DNA of 64,000 bases from Pseudotamlana haliotis (lineage in GTDB: Bacteria; Bacteroidota; Bacteroidia; Flavobacteriales; Flavobacteriaceae), in assembly GCF_008806375.1 (NCBI RefSeq), contig NZ_WAAT01000022.1, positions 62,001 through 126,000 of the forward strand. The letters run 5' to 3'. The number at the start of each line of letters is the position of its first letter. The stretch's first letter is position 1. Below are positions 63,884-64,000 of the stretch, one piece after another. The notes under the pieces are model-generated. The model was not told the DNA's origin. It worked only from the letters and a program-made list of their open reading frames with translations, and searched no databases. Position numbers and translations under genes: made by a program.

Positions 63884-64000
63884 TGCTGAAACCGATTGCA
63901 TTTTGTTTGGTTTGTATTTCTGTTTTGAGCTGTAAATCAGAAAAAGATAAGAGTTTAGATACAAACCTTAAGGCTGAATTGGTCTATGAAATCAATGCCC
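63883..64000 (+). CDS. Lipoprotein, 3' partial
   Basis: The ATG shares a base with the previous stop (TAATG), indicating translational coupling. The visible 39 residues are a lipoprotein signal (MLKPIAFCLVCISVLSCKS, lipobox VLSC, Cys17) and the start of a polar mature chain (KAELVYEINA). Coupling to a glycoside hydrolase suggests another glycan-processing protein, but nothing in the visible part identifies it. Confidence 0.75.
   Translation, partial: MLKPIAFCLVCISVLSCKSEKDKSLDTNLKAELVYEINA

Noticed and set aside
1-64000. CRISPR array or toxin-antitoxin/defence system
   Set aside because: No regularly spaced direct repeats, Cas proteins, restriction or toxin-antitoxin pairs were recognised on either strand.

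Overview
The window looks like a chromosomal segment of a marine-type member of the Flavobacteriaceae (Bacteroidota). The evidence is low GC by eye, TAnnTTTG-type promoters without obvious Shine-Dalgarno sites, a type IX secretion/gliding gene set (SprA, a RemB-like protein, a PorP/SprF protein, an OmpA protein with a propeller), a short primary sigma factor, Bacteroidota-type TonB proteins with a P-x-F-P-x-C motif, and a folK/deoxynucleoside-kinase fusion. Most of it is ordinary core genome. No prophage, CRISPR array or rRNA was seen.

Layout. 1-10.9 kb: sprA (5' end cut by the window), gcvH, a VanZ-like protein, two TonB-family proteins and a RemB-like outer-membrane protein. 11.0-16.5 kb: haem o synthase and a cytochrome oxidase subunit/assembly cluster (two subunit III proteins, subunit IV, a cysteine-less Sco-like protein, Sco, DUF420 and a 72-residue CxxC membrane protein). 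16.6-22.2 kb: a MacAB-TolC-like tripartite ABC exporter, followed by tsaB. 22.9-25.4 kb, minus strand: mscS, DUF1304, a dodecin gene with an in-frame stop, and a NifU-domain protein. 25.44-29.10 kb: a mobile segment. Two directly repeated 524-bp miniature IS4-family derivatives bound a decayed lipoprotein gene and a small beta-barrel gene, and the whole unit is flanked by a 12-bp direct repeat. 29.4-31 kb: PorP/SprF and a gamma-carbonic-anhydrase-like protein. 31.1-39.5 kb, minus strand: an envelope operon (CBS protein, nadK, DUF6089, uppS, bamA, two Skp/OmpH proteins, murI). 39.6-45.2 kb: pdxJ, a hydrolase, a small membrane protein, tig, clpP, clpX. 45.3-54.2 kb: OmpA-propeller protein, GH3-auxin-type adenylating enzyme, DUF2797, rpsU, rpoD, an AsmA-like gene with an in-frame stop, and a queuosine precursor transporter. 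54.3-59.7 kb: folK-dNK, two methyltransferases, mutS, tRNA-Gly and tRNA-Leu. 59.9-64 kb: an outer-membrane protein, a family 3 glycoside hydrolase lipoprotein and the start of another lipoprotein.

How the genes work together. Three themes dominate. The first is the outer membrane: BamA with Skp chaperones for barrel assembly, SprA as the secretion pore, TonB proteins as energisers, and AsmA. The second is aerobic respiration, covering haem o and cytochrome oxidase assembly. The third is protein quality control, with trigger factor next to ClpXP.

The most notable observations are the composite-like mobile unit with its target-site duplication; a TonB C-terminal-like domain with a shared cysteine pair in three consecutive proteins, the third being the RemB-like barrel; three genes on the same strand interrupted by single in-frame stops, including a dodecin truncated after residue 16; and a terminator for mscS that lies inside the converging tsaB coding sequence.
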